This document shows, in pieces, positions 9,097 to 19,833 of a DNA stretch of 64,000 nucleotides (the stretch's first letter is position 1; each line of letters begins with the position of its first letter). This DNA is from Lentibacillus halodurans. Lineage in GTDB: Bacteria > Bacillota > Bacilli > Bacillales > Amphibacillaceae. The position numbers and the translations under genes are program-made. The notes beneath the pieces are model-generated. The model was not told the DNA's origin and ran no database searches. It saw only the letters and a list, made by a program, of their open reading frames with translations. Location of the stretch: positions 255,962 to 319,961 of the forward strand of contig NZ_FOJW01000002.1 in NCBI RefSeq assembly GCF_900112045.1, written 5' to 3'.

Positions 9097-9261
9097 TCAA
9101 GCGGCCATCTCTTTTTGGGACGGCCGCTTTTTAATGGAATCCGTTTGACTTTTGGCGGGTGGATATCTGCAGAAGAGCGGGAGAATCAACAGAAGAACAA
9201 TAGCCCATCCGGGGAATGTGAACATCATTCCCTGAACAAAACCAATCGAAAATGTAAACAT
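9097..9261 (-). pseudogene. Fragment of a membrane protein (relic or small ORF)
   Basis: On the minus strand, 54 codons encode two hydrophobic stretches (MFTFSIGFVQGMMFTFPG, then WAIVLLLILPLF) and a basic tail. The frame runs through the ectD terminator, the ATG has no ribosome binding site, and the open frame continues weakly upstream. This looks like the C-terminus of a lost membrane protein, but chance cannot be excluded. Confidence 0.25.
9099..9132 (+). terminator. ectD: Terminator of ectD
   Basis: GCGGCC (9101-9106) pairs with GGCCGC (9122-9127), followed by five Ts. Confidence 0.85.
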
Positions 9262-9301
9262 TAACCCGAGTACCTATAATCGGTATTGAATTAATTCCAT
9301 T

Positions 9302-9341
9302 AAAAAATGCACAGAATCTCATAACGGAAATCCTGTGCATT
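9302..9341 (-). terminator. prfC: Terminator of prfC
   Basis: On the minus strand TGCACAG ... CTGTGCA forms a stem and is followed by six Ts, 6 bases beyond the prfC stop. Confidence 0.85.
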
Positions 9342-9347
9342 TCGTCA

Positions 9348-10934
9348 TCATGTTGTCTGATCATACTGATTCACGTCAAACAGATCAATCAGCTGAATAT
9401 CCGGGTGATGATCCTTGAACCAATTCAGGGAAAATTCATTTTTGAACAGGACAACATAATTGTCGGAGCGGTCTCGGACAAGCATATTACGCTCATCGTA
9501 CATGGAAGGGTCAACCTGATCGGGTTTCAGCCATCGTGGAACTCGCTCGCCGATTGATTCGAGCATAACCTCGACATTGTATTCATTTTTCATACGATAT
9601 TGGAAGACCTCATATTGCAGCTCTCCTACGGCTCCCAGTATATACGTTTCAGAACGGTAATGCTTATACAGTTGGATCGCGCCTTCCTGGACAAGCTGTT
9701 CAATCCCTTTTTTGAACTGTTTTGCTTTCATAACGTTCTTTGCTGTAACACGCTTGAATTGCTCCGGCGGGAATTGCGGAAGTTCCTGATATTCGAATAA
9801 GCTATTGCCTCCCATTAGTGTGTCACCGATTTGATATGCATTTGGATCATAAATGCCGATAATATCTCCGGCATACGCTTCCTGAATGGTATCGCGGGAG
9901 GAAGCAACAAATTGCTGGGATTGCGCAAGTTTGATTGGCTTGCCGGTTCGTGCCAGTTTCACGCTCATGCCACGTTCGAATTTGCCTGAACAAACCCTCA
10001 GGAATGCAACTCTGTCACGATGAGCAGGATTCATGTTTGCCTGGATTTTGAAAATGAACCCGGAAAAGTCCGGGTTATCCGGTGAAATGACACCTTCCGT
10101 TGATTTGCGTGGTGCCGGAGCGGGTGCCATGGAAATGAATGTATCAAAAAAGTTCTGGACACCAAACGGAGCGAGCGCACTACCGAAAAAGACCGGTGTC
10201 TGTTTCCCGGAAAGAACGGCATCCAGCGAAAATTTATCACCCGCCTCCTCGACGAGTGCAAACTCATCATTGGCTGCCTGATAAGTTGGCTGTGAAACCA
10301 AATCCTCATGTTCCGGTTTTTCCAAAGCTCCATATGGGATATATGTCTCTTCTTCATTCCCGTTATACTGAATAAATTGTTCTCCGTGCCGATCAAAAGT
10401 TCCCAGGAACCGTTTGCCCATACCGGCAGGCCAGTTCATCGGATAGGTTTCAATATCGAGCACTTCCTCGATTTCCTCTAGCAGCTCAAGCGGCTCCCGT
10501 CCTTCACGGTCCAATTTGTTGATAAATGTAAAAATAGGGATCCCACGCATTTTACATACTTTGAACAGCTTGATTGTCTGCGCTTCAATACCTTTTGTCG
10601 CATCAATAATCATGACAACACTGTCAACGGCGGTCAGTGTACGGTACGTATCTTCACTGAAATCTTCGTGACCGGGTGTGTCCAGAATATTGACCTGATA
10701 GTCGTTATAAGGAAAGTTGATGACACTTGATGTAACCGAGATACCACGCTGCTTTTCAATTTCCATCCAGTCCGATGTGGCGAATTTACCGGACTTTTTT
10801 CCCTTGACAGTTCCGGCTGAGCGGATCAAATTTCCGAACAGAAGCAGTTTTTCCGTCAGTGTTGTTTTCCCGGCGTCCGGGTGCGAAATGATAGCAAAGG
10901 TCCGTCGTTTATTTACTTCGTCGCGTATTTCCAT
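9348..10934 (-). CDS. prfC: Peptide chain release factor 3
   Basis: A 528-residue translational GTPase that recycles RF1/RF2 from the ribosome after peptide release. The G domain is complete: P-loop [13 protein letters not shown] (about residues 17-29), [16 protein letters not shown] (switch II) and NKLDR. EF-Tu-like domain 2 and the RF3-specific C-terminal domain follow ([36 protein letters not shown]). Length is normal. The ATG at 10932-10934 has GGAAGGG upstream. It is a single-gene unit with its own terminator; nothing in the neighbourhood is functionally related. Confidence 0.96.
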   Translation of the reverse strand: MEIRDEVNKRRTFAIISHPDAGKTTLTEKLLLFGNLIRSAGTVKGKKSGKFATSDWMEIEKQRGISVTSSVINFPYNDYQVNILDTPGHEDFSEDTYRTLTAVDSVVMIIDATKGIEAQTIKLFKVCKMRGIPIFTFINKLDREGREPLELLEEIEEVLDIETYPMNWPAGMGKRFLGTFDRHGEQFIQYNGNEEETYIPYGALEKPEHEDLVSQPTYQAANDEFALVEEAGDKFSLDAVLSGKQTPVFFGSALAPFGVQNFFDTFISMAPAPAPRKSTEGVISPDNPDFSGFIFKIQANMNPAHRDRVAFLRVCSGKFERGMSVKLARTGKPIKLAQSQQFVASSRDTIQEAYAGDIIGIYDPNAYQIGDTLMGGNSLFEYQELPQFPPEQFKRVTAKNVMKAKQFKKGIEQLVQEGAIQLYKHYRSETYILGAVGELQYEVFQYRMKNEYNVEVMLESIGERVPRWLKPDQVDPSMYDERNMLVRDRSDNYVVLFKNEFSLNWFKDHHPDIQLIDLFDVNQYDQTT

Positions 10935-11411
10935 AAAAAATCCCTTCCATTTTTAATGTTGTTTTACTGTGGTTTGGTGGGGATTTTCGTTTACATTGGT
11001 ATGATTCTCCTTATGATTTGTTTGAAAAAGTCGGTTGATACCATCAAAAGATAGCATGTCGGATGGGTTTAGTCAATTAGGATGTGGTGTTTCAAGATAA
11101 ACATTTTAAGGGGAACGAATGCATAAATGGATATGGATTATGTAATGAAAGAATTGCCTTGAAAAAATATGCGTATGTTGATCCGATAAAACATAAGACA
11201 TGGTATATAAAATATATATGAAAAGGGAGAGGAATATGCTTGGTCCATATAAATCAATAGGGTATAAACTAGATTCTCTGGCAGTCTGTTCGTTCAGGCC
11301 TGTTTTTGATTTGGATTGGTTACTTGCTTGATATTGGAATAGCATCGCTTTTGAGTGCAAAAAATTTGTAGGTAAGGTTGTTTGGACTAGTAAATTTCAT
11401 TTGTAATAGTG
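10935..11411. other. Long intergenic region upstream of the copper island
   Basis: About 480 bases, AT-rich. It must carry the prfC promoter (minus strand). The only open frame with a decent ribosome binding site is a 31-codon one at 11236-11331 (+), listed separately. No repeat or structured RNA was recognised. Confidence 0.5.
11236..11331 (+). CDS. Possible 31-residue peptide, unknown
   Basis: The ATG at 11236 is preceded by GGGAGAGG at good spacing and opens 31 codons (MLGPYKSIGYKLDSLAVCSF..., ending DLDWLLA). There is no homology I recognise and the composition is unremarkable. It may be a relic start of a lost gene. Confidence 0.2.
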   Translation: MLGPYKSIGYKLDSLAVCSFRPVFDLDWLLA

Positions 11412-11424
11412 TTTACGTTTATCA

Positions 11425-11453
11425 TTTACCTAACGGGGGTATTGTATTAATAA
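11425..11453 (+). promoter_or_regulatory. copB promoter with CsoR-type operator in the spacer
   Basis: TTTACC (11425-11430), 17 bases, then TAATAA (11448-11453) can serve as promoter. The spacer region TACCTAACGGGGGTATTGTA is close to the B. subtilis copZA CsoR site (TACCCTACGGGGGTATGGTA). Repression by CsoR without copper is therefore likely. Confidence 0.65.
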
Positions 11454-11511
11454 TTAATAAAAAGGAACCATTCTGGGAAATATAGAATAGGTTCAGATAG
11501 GAGGGCTCTAA

Positions 11512-13665
11512 ATGGACAACCGTAATGGAAAGAACCATCATACGAATGGCAGAAAAGATCATCAGCATCCCTCTGACCATCGAAGTCATCACGAGCATCA
11601 TCATGGTGGCGACGCTGAGCACGATCGTGAACATGTTGACGAAGGATATCGCCATCATCAAGATGATCATAGCCATGGCAGTCATGACGGTCATCAGGAG
11701 CACAGTCATCATGGTCACCATGATCATGGTGATATGGTCAATGATTTCAAGAAAAGGTTTTATATATCTCTGATAGTAACCATACCCATTTTAGTCTTGT
11801 CACCAATGATTCAGGATTTGATAGGTGTTGACTGGCGTTTGCCGGGTGATCCATATATTCTGTTCGCACTTGCGACATTCGTTTTCTTCTATGGCGGCTG
11901 GCCGTTCATTACGGGCGGTATCAGTGAACTGAAAGAAAAAAATCCGGGAATGATGACACTGATTGGGCTTGCTATCCTTGTCGCATACGGATATAGTTCT
12001 TTGACTGTTTTCGGCTGGGAAGGCAAAGATTTCTTCTGGGAATTGGCTACGTTGATTGACATTATGCTGCTTGGCCATTGGATTGAAATGCGTTCGGTGA
12101 TGGGTGCCTCGAATGCCTTAGAAGAACTGGTTAAACTCATGCCAAATGAAGCCCATAAGCTCGACGAGAATGGCGACGTGACAGACGTTCAGACATCAGA
12201 ACTGAAACATGACGACAAAGTGCTTGTCAAACCCGGTGAAAAAATCCCAGTCGACGGAACGATTTTTGAAGGCAATTCAGCGATTGATGAATCGATGCTG
12301 ACAGGAGAATCAGTTCCGGTTGAGAAGGAAAAAGGTGATGAAGTCATTGGCGGATCGGTTAATAAGGAAGGATCGATCAAAATAAAGGTTGAAAAAACCG
12401 GCGAGGATTCTTATCTATCCCAGGTTATCACGCTTGTCCGGGAAGCACAGGAATCGAAGTCAAAAACACAGGATCTGACAAACCGTGCTGCTAAATGGCT
12501 GTTTTACATCGCCCTAGCAGCAGGGTTTATCACCTTATTTGTCTGGCTGATGCTTGGATTTACCTTTGACATTGCTCTGGAGCGGATGGTCACAGTCATG
12601 GTCATTACGTGCCCACATGCACTCGGACTGGCAGCGCCGCTCGTTATTGCGGTGTCAACGTCCATTTCGGCAAAACAAGGACTGCTTATCCGCAACAGAG
12701 CGAATTTTGAAGGGGCAAGAAAACTGAATGCGGTTGTTTTTGATAAAACAGGTACCTTGACGAAAGGTGAGTTCGGGGTAACCAACATTGTACCGCGTGA
12801 AGGCTGCAGTGAAGATGACGTATTGACATGGGCCGCCAGTCTTGAACAAAATTCAGAACATCCAATTGCTGCTGGTATTGTCAGTTCTGCAAATGAAAAG
12901 GGTTTTGAACTAAAAAAAATCGAGGAATTTGAATCCATCACTGGTAAAGGAATTGAAGGTAAAATCCAGGGTGAAAAAGTAAATGTCGTCAGTCCGGGAT
13001 ATATTGATAACAGCAACATGGATTATGACAAGAATCAGTTCGATAAATTATCGGGAGAAGGCAAAACTGTTGTCTTTGTGCTATTGAATGATGAACTGAT
13101 CGGCATGATTGCTTTGGCCGATATGGTGCAGGAAACCGCAAAAGAAGCAGTAGCATCGTTAAAAGAAAAAGGTGTTGAATCCATCATGCTGACAGGCGAC
13201 AACGAAAAGGTAGCCAATTGGGTCGCCAAGAAGCTGGACATTAACGAGGTGTACGCAGAAGTATTGCCTGATGACAAAGCAAATCAAGTGAAGACGATTA
13301 AAGGCAAAGGCTGGGAAGTCGCGATGACAGGTGATGGTGTCAATGATGCGCCCGCGCTGGCAACAGCCGATTTGGGTATTGCCATCGGTGCTGGTACAGA
13401 TGTTGCCATGGAATCAGCCGATGTTGTGCTTGTTAAAAGCAATCCGAATGATGTTGTATCATTGATGGAACTGTCCGGCAAAACGTACCGGAAAATGGTT
13501 CAGAACCTTTGGTGGGCAGCCGGCTATAATATCTTTGCGATTCCGCTGGCAGCTGGTGTACTGGCACCAATCGGCATTGTGCTCAGCCCCGCAGTTGGAG
13601 CGGTATTGATGAGTTTGAGCACGATTATCGTTGCAATCAACGCAAAACTGTTAAAAGCATCATAA
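11512..13665 (+). CDS. copB: CopB-type heavy-metal P-type ATPase with His-rich N-terminus
   Basis: A 717-residue P1B ATPase that exports copper (Cu+ or Cu2+/Ag+) across the membrane with ATP. The metal-binding membrane motif is CPH (Cys367, [12 protein letters not shown]), which marks the CopB / P1B-3 group rather than the CPC group. Other motifs are TGES, DKTGTLT (phosphorylated Asp411), SEHPIA and [10 protein letters not shown]. Instead of HMA domains the N-terminus has 24 histidines in its first 72 residues. AGGAGG lies 7 bases before the ATG. A CsoR-like operator lies in its promoter, and csoR-copA-copZ lie 0.9 kb downstream, so it belongs to the copper regulon. Confidence 0.93.
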   Translation: MDNRNGKNHHTNGRKDHQHPSDHRSHHEHHHGGDAEHDREHVDEGYRHHQDDHSHGSHDGHQEHSHHGHHDHGDMVNDFKKRFYISLIVTIPILVLSPMIQDLIGVDWRLPGDPYILFALATFVFFYGGWPFITGGISELKEKNPGMMTLIGLAILVAYGYSSLTVFGWEGKDFFWELATLIDIMLLGHWIEMRSVMGASNALEELVKLMPNEAHKLDENGDVTDVQTSELKHDDKVLVKPGEKIPVDGTIFEGNSAIDESMLTGESVPVEKEKGDEVIGGSVNKEGSIKIKVEKTGEDSYLSQVITLVREAQESKSKTQDLTNRAAKWLFYIALAAGFITLFVWLMLGFTFDIALERMVTVMVITCPHALGLAAPLVIAVSTSISAKQGLLIRNRANFEGARKLNAVVFDKTGTLTKGEFGVTNIVPREGCSEDDVLTWAASLEQNSEHPIAAGIVSSANEKGFELKKIEEFESITGKGIEGKIQGEKVNVVSPGYIDNSNMDYDKNQFDKLSGEGKTVVFVLLNDELIGMIALADMVQETAKEAVASLKEKGVESIMLTGDNEKVANWVAKKLDINEVYAEVLPDDKANQVKTIKGKGWEVAMTGDGVNDAPALATADLGIAIGAGTDVAMESADVVLVKSNPNDVVSLMELSGKTYRKMVQNLWWAAGYNIFAIPLAAGVLAPIGIVLSPAVGAVLMSLSTIIVAINAKLLKAS

Positions 13666-13687
13666 ATTTTAAAGGTACACTGCCTGT

Positions 13688-13743
13688 TAATGACACTTTT
13701 AATGAAGAAATCGGTCAATTTGCCGATTTCCTCAATGTCATAA
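13688..13743. terminator. Long inverted repeat between convergent copB and the membrane-protein gene
   Basis: Outer arms TTAATGACA / TGTCATAA and inner arms GAAATCGG / CCGATTTC form a long stem-loop that may stop transcription from both sides. It lacks a clear T tract. Confidence 0.5.
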
Positions 13744-13751
13744 CTGTACTT

Positions 13752-14339
13752 TTAGGACAGAAGAAAGTATTTTACTTTAATAAATGATAAGTCTATGAAA
13801 ACAGCTAGTTTGATTGACCCAAAGTAATGTAATCCTATGAATATAACCGCAATAATAAGCAAAATGAAAAAAGGGTAACGGAAAAAGGAAAAAATAGCCT
13901 GTCCGGATTGTTTACGAATCACATCTTCGGTTGTATATAAGATTAGCAGTAGAATCATCGTCACAACCAATCCCATTATCTGAATAATTTCATCGGGCCT
14001 GGCCATAGCGACCATTTCGCCGATCATCGCCCCCATCATGCCGCCCATTAATCCGGAGAGCATACCGTCAATCAAAGCAGGCAAACCAACAGGCATACCA
14101 GCCATAAATCCGACTGTCAAACCGATCAGGATGGCGTATACAGTCGATGAGAATAAATTGCCATGGTACAAAACACCCAGGATGGTTCCGGCTAAAATAC
14201 CTGCCGACATTCCAGCCGACATGGAAATCAGCATCCCATACATTTCTGTTATCCATTGACGATAGTAAGCGACAAAGAAAATGATCGTCGCTATTAGAAG
14301 ACTGCTCATAACTGTGATTAAAAGTATTCCGATTGACAT
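13752..14339 (-). CDS. Met/Gly-rich membrane protein of the copper island, unknown function
   Basis: A 195-residue protein with about six predicted membrane spans. The central helices are packed with Met and Gly (SMSAGMSAG, then GMLSGLMGGMMGAMIGEM), a pattern that could give thioether ligands for Cu(I) or a glycine-zipper interface. I do not recognise the family. The ATG at 14337-14339 has AGGAG 8 bases upstream. It is divergent from csoR, and a CsoR-box-like palindrome lies 60-85 bases upstream of its start, so it is probably copper-regulated. Being convergent with copB and sharing the divergent control region with csoR argues for a copper role (import, sensing or ATPase partner), but this is inference. 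Confidence 0.75.
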   Translation of the reverse strand: MSIGILLITVMSSLLIATIIFFVAYYRQWITEMYGMLISMSAGMSAGILAGTILGVLYHGNLFSSTVYAILIGLTVGFMAGMPVGLPALIDGMLSGLMGGMMGAMIGEMVAMARPDEIIQIMGLVVTMILLLILYTTEDVIRKQSGQAIFSFFRYPFFILLIIAVIFIGLHYFGSIKLAVFIDLSFIKVKYFLLS

Positions 14340-14401
14340 GAAATCGCTCCTATTATCATTTGTCCAATAAAAATGTATTCCCGTTATGGTTGATCATATG
14401 T

Positions 14402-14424
14402 TATACCATGCAGGGGTATGATAT
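14402..14424 (-). promoter_or_regulatory. CsoR-box-like operator upstream of the Met-rich membrane protein
   Basis: TATACCATGCAGGGGTATGA matches the pattern of the B. subtilis CsoR site (TACCnTnCgGGGGTATGnTA). It lies in the region where the minus-strand promoter should be. Confidence 0.5.
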
Positions 14425-14495
14425 AAAAATGGTTAAGTGTCATATGGATGATCGTATGCATGCATTTCATTATTAAATTTATATAATTTTTTCTG

Positions 14496-14524
14496 TTGAC
14501 AAATATACATAAGGGGGGTACCCT
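14496..14524 (+). promoter_or_regulatory. csoR-copA promoter overlapped by a CsoR-type operator
   Basis: A perfect TTGACA (14496-14501) is followed after 17 bases by TACCCT (14519-14524). The element ATAAGGGGGGTACCCTATA overlaps the -10 region and has the G-tract/CCC arrangement of CsoR sites, which suggests autoregulation. Confidence 0.65.
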
Positions 14525-14554
14525 ATATTTAGAAAATGAAAGGAAGTGAAACAG

Positions 14555-14857
14555 ATGGGCGAGTACTTGCATGATCATCCGGTAACACCACGGACGGATG
14601 CTGAGAAGCAATCTGTTGTCAACCGTCTGAAGCGGGTTGAAGGACAGGTGAGGGGTATTCAAAAAATGGTCGAGGAAGATCGGTATTGTGTTGATATATT
14701 AGTGCAAATCAGTGCCATCAATTCAGCCTTGAAAAAAGTTGGATTTTCCATCGCAGAACGGCATACAAAGCATTGTGTCAGTGATGCGGTGCAATCCGGC
14801 CAAGGAGACGAAGCCATTGAAGAGTTAATGGAAGTCATGAAACAGTTTTCCAAGTAG
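14555..14857 (+). CDS. csoR: Copper-sensing transcriptional repressor CsoR
   Basis: A 100-residue all-helical repressor that binds Cu(I) and then leaves its DNA. The Cys-His-Cys copper ligands are Cys45, His70 and Cys74, the same positions as in the B. subtilis protein. RLKRVEGQVRGIQ marks the CsoR/RcnR family. I chose the ATG at 14555, 8 bases after AGGAAG; a GTG at 14546 lies inside the ribosome binding site. It is the first gene of a csoR-copA unit with 12 bases between the two, and matching operator-like sites lie before csoR, copB and the Met-rich gene. Confidence 0.95.
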   Translation: MGEYLHDHPVTPRTDAEKQSVVNRLKRVEGQVRGIQKMVEEDRYCVDILVQISAINSALKKVGFSIAERHTKHCVSDAVQSGQGDEAIEELMEVMKQFSK

Positions 14858-14869
14858 GGGGGATAAGAA

Positions 14870-17254
14870 GTGAGTGAATCAGAACATTCAACGCTTGGTG
14901 TAACAGGGATGACCTGTGCCGCCTGCTCAAACCGGATTGAAAAAGTGCTAAATAAAATGGACGGTGTTGAAGCGAAAGTCAACTTAACGACTGAGAAAGC
15001 ATCCGTTGATTATGATCCTTCTGAGGCGTCCGTTGATGATATATCTGCCAAAATTGAAAAATTGGGCTATGGTGTCCAGACTGAAAAAGCGGAGTTCGAT
15101 GTCTTCGGGATGACGTGTGCCGCCTGTTCGAACCGGATTGAAAAAGTGCTGAATAAACAAAGCGGTATCAAACTGGCCAATGTGAACCTGGCAACCGAAA
15201 GCGCTGCTGTTGAATATAATCCGGGCATGATGGAAGAAGCTGATATTGTCGGCAGGATTCAGAAGCTTGGTTATGATGCAAAAGTAAAAGCCGAACAAGA
15301 AGATAAACAAACACAAAAGGAGAAACAAATTCAGCAAATGAAAACGAAGCTGGCCATTTCTGCCTTGCTGTCGGTTCCGCTCTTGATGACGATGTTTGAT
15401 CATTTGTTCGGTGTGAATATGCCTGGTATTTTGATGAATCCATGGTTCCAATTTGCCCTGGCAACACCTATCCAGTTTGTCATCGGCTGGCAGTTTTATG
15501 TCGGTGCCTATAAAAATTTGCGCAATGGCGGAGCGAACATGGATGTGCTCGTCGCGCTTGGCACGAGTGCGGCGTATTTTTACAGTTTATATGAAGCATT
15601 ACGAACCATCGGTAATCCGGGCTATATGCCGCATCTCTATTTTGAAACGAGTGCGATTATCATCACACTCATTTTGTTCGGAAAATATTTGGAAATCAAT
15701 GCAAAAAGCAAAACAACGGTCGCTCTGTCAAAATTGCTTGATCTGCAGGCAAAACAGGCCCGTGTCATCCGGAATGATGATGAGCTGATGATCCCAATTG
15801 AAGAGGTAGCAGTTGGTGATCGTCTGGTGGTTAAACCTGGTGAGAAATTTCCGGTGGACGGCACGGTTGTCAAAGGGAAAACGTCGGTTGATGAATCGAT
15901 GATCACCGGTGAATCAATTCCAGTTGAAAAAGATGCCCATTCGGATATCATTGGATCGACTATCAATAAAAATGGTACGGTCGAAATGGAAGCAACGAAG
16001 GTCGGAAAGGATACGGCACTTGCATCCATTGTGAAAGCCGTTGAGGATGCTCAAGGATCAAAAGCCCCAATTCAGCGGCTTGCTGATGTCATTTCCGGCT
16101 ATTTCGTCCCGATTGTCGTTGGGATCGCTATCATGACATTCATTGGCTGGATTGCATTCGTTCAGCCTGGTTCATTTGAACCGGCACTGGTAGCCTCGAT
16201 TGCCGTACTCGTCATCGCATGTCCATGTGCATTAGGATTAGCTACACCGACATCGATTATGGTTGGAACCGGAAAATCTGCAGAAACCGGTATTTTATTC
16301 AAAGGCGGCGAGCATCTGGAGCGAACACACCAATTAGATGCCGTGATTTTGGATAAAACGGGTACCATTACAAAAGGTAAACCAGAAGTAACAGATTTTA
16401 ATGGTGATTCTGAAACTTTGAAACTGTTGGCAAGTGCAGAAAAGGGTTCCGAACATCCGCTGGCAGAAGCGATTGTTGCATACACCACAGAGCAAGATAT
16501 TACAGCGACAGATGCCGATTCGTTTGAAGCCATACCCGGCCGGGGCATTAAAGCTACGATTTCCGGTAAACAAGTACTAATTGGAACGAGAAAACTGATG
16601 ATTGAACATGATGTGGCTATCAGCGATGCCGAGGATGATATGGCCGCCTATGAGACTGATGGTAAAACCGCCATGCTGATTGCTGTTAATGGTGAATACC
16701 GCTGTATTGTGGCGGTAGCGGATACGATAAAAGAGACAGCCATTGAAGCGATCAGCCAGCTGCATGAACAAGGTTTGGAAACCATTATGCTGACAGGCGA
16801 TAATGAACGTACGGCTCAAGCCATTGCCAGGCAGGTCGGCATCGATCAAGTTATCGCACAAGTTTTACCTGAAGAAAAAGCGGATAAAGTTAAAGAGATC
16901 CAGCTACAGGGCAAAAAAGCAGCTATGGTTGGCGATGGCATTAATGATGCGCCTGCACTGGCCGTGGCAGATATCGGGATTGCTATCGGTACAGGCACAG
17001 AAGTTGCGATTGAAGCAGCGGACGTAACCATTCTTGGCGGTGAACTGCTGCTGATACCAAAAGCGATCGGGATTAGTAAAGTAACCATCAAAAATATACG
17101 GCAAAATTTATTCTGGGCTTTTGCCTATAACAGCGCCGGCATCCCAATAGCAGCTGTCGGATTACTGGCACCATGGATTGCAGGCGGCGCCATGGCATTA
17201 AGCTCTGTTAGTGTTGTGTCGAACTCACTTCGCTTGAAGCGGGTTAAGATATAG
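14870..17254 (+). CDS. copA: Copper-exporting P-type ATPase CopA
   Basis: A 794-residue Cu(I) P1B-1 ATPase that pumps copper out of the cytosol. Two N-terminal HMA domains carry GMTCAAC (Cys16/19 and Cys83/86). The membrane CPC motif is Cys451 in [12 protein letters not shown], and the phosphorylated residue is Asp495 in [17 protein letters not shown] and [10 protein letters not shown] are intact. The start is GTG, just after a GGGGGG ribosome binding site behind csoR. Together with CopB (CPH type) the cell has two distinct exporters. CopZ downstream would deliver Cu(I) to the HMA domains. Confidence 0.97.
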   Translation: MSESEHSTLGVTGMTCAACSNRIEKVLNKMDGVEAKVNLTTEKASVDYDPSEASVDDISAKIEKLGYGVQTEKAEFDVFGMTCAACSNRIEKVLNKQSGIKLANVNLATESAAVEYNPGMMEEADIVGRIQKLGYDAKVKAEQEDKQTQKEKQIQQMKTKLAISALLSVPLLMTMFDHLFGVNMPGILMNPWFQFALATPIQFVIGWQFYVGAYKNLRNGGANMDVLVALGTSAAYFYSLYEALRTIGNPGYMPHLYFETSAIIITLILFGKYLEINAKSKTTVALSKLLDLQAKQARVIRNDDELMIPIEEVAVGDRLVVKPGEKFPVDGTVVKGKTSVDESMITGESIPVEKDAHSDIIGSTINKNGTVEMEATKVGKDTALASIVKAVEDAQGSKAPIQRLADVISGYFVPIVVGIAIMTFIGWIAFVQPGSFEPALVASIAVLVIACPCALGLATPTSIMVGTGKSAETGILFKGGEHLERTHQLDAVILDKTGTITKGKPEVTDFNGDSETLKLLASAEKGSEHPLAEAIVAYTTEQDITATDADSFEAIPGRGIKATISGKQVLIGTRKLMIEHDVAISDAEDDMAAYETDGKTAMLIAVNGEYRCIVAVADTIKETAIEAISQLHEQGLETIMLTGDNERTAQAIARQVGIDQVIAQVLPEEKADKVKEIQLQGKKAAMVGDGINDAPALAVADIGIAIGTGTEVAIEAADVTILGGELLLIPKAIGISKVTIKNIRQNLFWAFAYNSAGIPIAAVGLLAPWIAGGAMALSSVSVVSNSLRLKRVKI

Positions 17255-17397
17255 TGCAGGAAATTCCTTCTGCGGATCTTATTTCTCCACAGAAGGTTAG
17301 TAAACTTTATTATGTTGTTACCGTCTGTAAATCAGATGATAGAAAGGTTACAAACGGTTAACGACGGAAAATATTTTATAAAAGGAGAAATTTTATC

Positions 17398-17604
17398 ATG
17401 CAAACAACTTTAGATGTAAGAGGAATGACATGCGGCCACTGCGAGAGTGCCGTAAAAGGTGCACTTGAAGGCTTAAATGGTGTGCAAGGTGTTGAAGTGA
17501 ATTTGGGCACAGGCAAAGTTGATGTTACGTATAACGATGCCATCACGAATATTGAATCTATGCGCGAGGCAGTGGAAGAGCAAGGCTATGATGTAGTCGT
17601 ATAA
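17398..17604 (+). CDS. copZ: Copper chaperone CopZ
   Basis: A 68-residue HMA-domain protein that carries Cu(I) to CopA. The metal site is GMTCGHC (Cys13/Cys16 region), and the beta-alpha-beta-beta-alpha-beta pattern fits the whole length. AAAAGGAG precedes the ATG. It lies 143 bases downstream of copA with no obvious terminator between them, so it may be co-transcribed or have a separate promoter in that gap. A strong terminator follows. Confidence 0.95.
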   Translation: MQTTLDVRGMTCGHCESAVKGALEGLNGVQGVEVNLGTGKVDVTYNDAITNIESMREAVEEQGYDVVV

Positions 17605-17611
17605 TATAGGA

Positions 17612-17644
17612 TAACCGGTTTCCATCATGGAAGCCGGTTTTTTA
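17612..17644 (+). terminator. Terminator of the csoR-copA-copZ unit
   Basis: AACCGG-TTTCC-ATCAT-GGAA-GCCGGTT forms a long stem followed by six Ts. Confidence 0.9.
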
Positions 17645-17785
17645 GGCTGTAGTGGTGCAAAATTTTGATGCATGGTTGTGATATAATCGGAAGATGCTGG
17701 GAATGGTTGTTTGTATAGTCTACATAGAATATGGAAAGCTAGAAAAGGAAATTTCTATTTACAAACCAGACAGGGAGGTACATAA

Positions 17786-19723
17786 ATGGCGAAAGACCAT
17801 GAAAACGAAATCATCAGGAAAACAAGAAAAACAAACAATTGAATCAGTACCGCAAAGACCACAAAAATGCAAAACTTACGACTAATCAGGGGGCAAACGT
17901 CTCAAATACCAGTGATTCACTGAAAGCCGGTGAACGTGGACCCACGATCATGGAGGATTTCCATTTCAGGGAAAAAATGATGCATTTTGACCACGAGCGA
18001 ATTCCTGAACGTGTTGTCCATGCACGGGGATTACGATTTAGTAGCCAACAATATTCCGATTTTCTTCATTCAGGATGCGATAAAATTTCCGGATATAGTA
18101 CATTCCATCAAGCCGGAACCGCACAATGAGATTCCCCAGGCGACAGCAGCGCACGATACGTTTTGGGATTTCGTTGTCAATAATCCGGAAACGGCACACA
18201 TGATTATGTGGCTGATGTCAGATAGGGCTATACCGAGAAGTTTCCGTATGATGGAAGGCTTTGGTGTTAATACGTTCAGGCTTGTCAATGCGGAAGGGAA
18301 GGCAAGATTTGTCAAGTTTCATTGGAAGCCACTGCTTGGCACCCATTCGCTTACATGGGATGAAGCACAGAAACTGTCCGGCAAAGATCCAGATTTTCAC
18401 CGCAGGGATTTATGGGACGCGATTAATCTAGGTGATTATCCGGAATTTGAGTTAGGTGTCCAGATTCTGGAGGAAGAAGATGAATTTGCGTTTGATTTTG
18501 ACATTCTTGATCCAACGAAATTTTGGCCGGAGGAACAGGTTCCTGTTCAAATCATTGGGAAAATGACGTTGAATCAGAATCAGGATAACTTTTTCGCCGA
18601 AACAGAACAGGCAGCTTTCCATCCGGGGCATGTCGTACCGGGTATTGACTTCAGCAATGATCCGCTGTTGCAGGGACGTCTTTTCTCGTATCTGGACACA
18701 CAGCTCCTTCGTTTGGGCGGCCCGAATTTTCACGAGATACCAATCAACCGTTCTGTTTCCCCTGTTAACAATAATCAGCGTGAAGGCTTTCACCGTATGT
18801 CGATCGATAAAGGAGCAGTCAGCTATTCGGCCAATTCTTTACGGGCAAACGCACCTGAGCCTGATAGCGCACAAGGCTATAAACACTATGCCGAGAAGGT
18901 TGAGGGCAGGAAAACACGTAAACGCAATGATAGCTTTAACGACCATTATCGCCAAGCGACCCTTTTCTGGAATAGTTTGTCACAGCCAGAAAAGCGGCAT
19001 ATTATCAAGGCTTTTCATTTTGAAGTCGGCCATGTAAAGGATAAAGTGGTCAGACAGCGTGTTGTCGACATGTATAACCAGGTGGACGGGCAACTGGCAG
19101 CACAAATCGCGATGGGAATCGGTGTTAACCCGCCCCAAAATGCTGGAGGCAGCGGTGAAACAGCTTCATCGCCAGCTGTCAGTCAGGAAAATACGATTAA
19201 AGTCGCCACAACACGTAAAGTTGCGATTCTGATCGAAAATGGCTTTGATCTGAATGATGTGGATCAGGTTACGACACATTTGGGCAGTGTCGGAATTCAT
19301 TCAGATATAATCAGTAAAAATCAGGGCATGGTCACATCTGCGGACGGTCAGCAGATAGAAGCGGTCAAAAGTTATGCGATCAGCAGCTCTGCCATGTATG
19401 ATGCCCTCTATATCCCAGGAGGCAAAAAATCAACCGATCAGCTGATGATGCACAAAGACGCCAAAACGTTCGTGGATGATGCGTTCATCCATGCCAAAAC
19501 AATTGGAGCAGTCAATTCCGGCGTTGACCTGCTCATGACTTCAGATATTAAGCAGATTACACAGGCTGATACGAATACAGAAGATAAAGTCGTTACTGAT
19601 CTGGGAATTATTACAGTAAAGAATACCAACGACTTGAGCAGCTTCTCACATGAGTTGATTGACAATATCGCCCAGCACCGACACTGGGCAAGGGAAAACA
19701 TAGATGGGAAAATGAGCGGCTGA
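17786..19723 (+). pseudogene. katE: Large-subunit catalase gene, broken by frameshift and internal deletion
   Basis: The sequence encodes most of a clade-II (HPII/KatE-type) catalase with the C-terminal flavodoxin/GATase-like domain. The frame starting at ATG 17786 (ribosome binding site AGGGAGG) stops after 18 codons. The homologous N-terminus ([33 protein letters not shown]) continues in a second frame from about 17830 to 18030. There the frame changes again: catalytic-His segment VVHARG jumps straight to [16 protein letters not shown], so about 50 residues normally between them are missing. The remaining 560 codons are intact (haem-ligand region [16 protein letters not shown]-terminal domain to 19723). 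Two lesions argue for a true pseudogene, not one read error. It has its own terminator. Confidence 0.85.
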
Positions 19724-19735
19724 TATCATGAAAAG

Positions 19736-19780
19736 TTAATGCATCCCTTGGTATGAAGGTCAAGGGGTGCATTAATTTTT
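19736..19780 (+). terminator. Terminator of the catalase gene
   Basis: TTAATGCATCCCTTG pairs with CAAGGGGTGCATTAA around a 10-base loop and runs into Ts. The 15-bp stem has one G-T wobble. Confidence 0.9.
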
Positions 19781-19833
19781 GTCGTTTGAGTAACCTATAT
19801 TCAGGAAGTTATTTTACATTTAGGGGAATTTAT

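Noticed and set aside
10031-10396. Open frames of 78-121 codons inside prfC
   Set aside because: Out-of-frame shadows of a well conserved gene.
17839-18129. A separate 96-residue gene overlapping the catalase start
   Set aside because: Its residues are the N-terminal catalase sequence up to the active-site His; it is one part of the broken gene, not a gene of its own.
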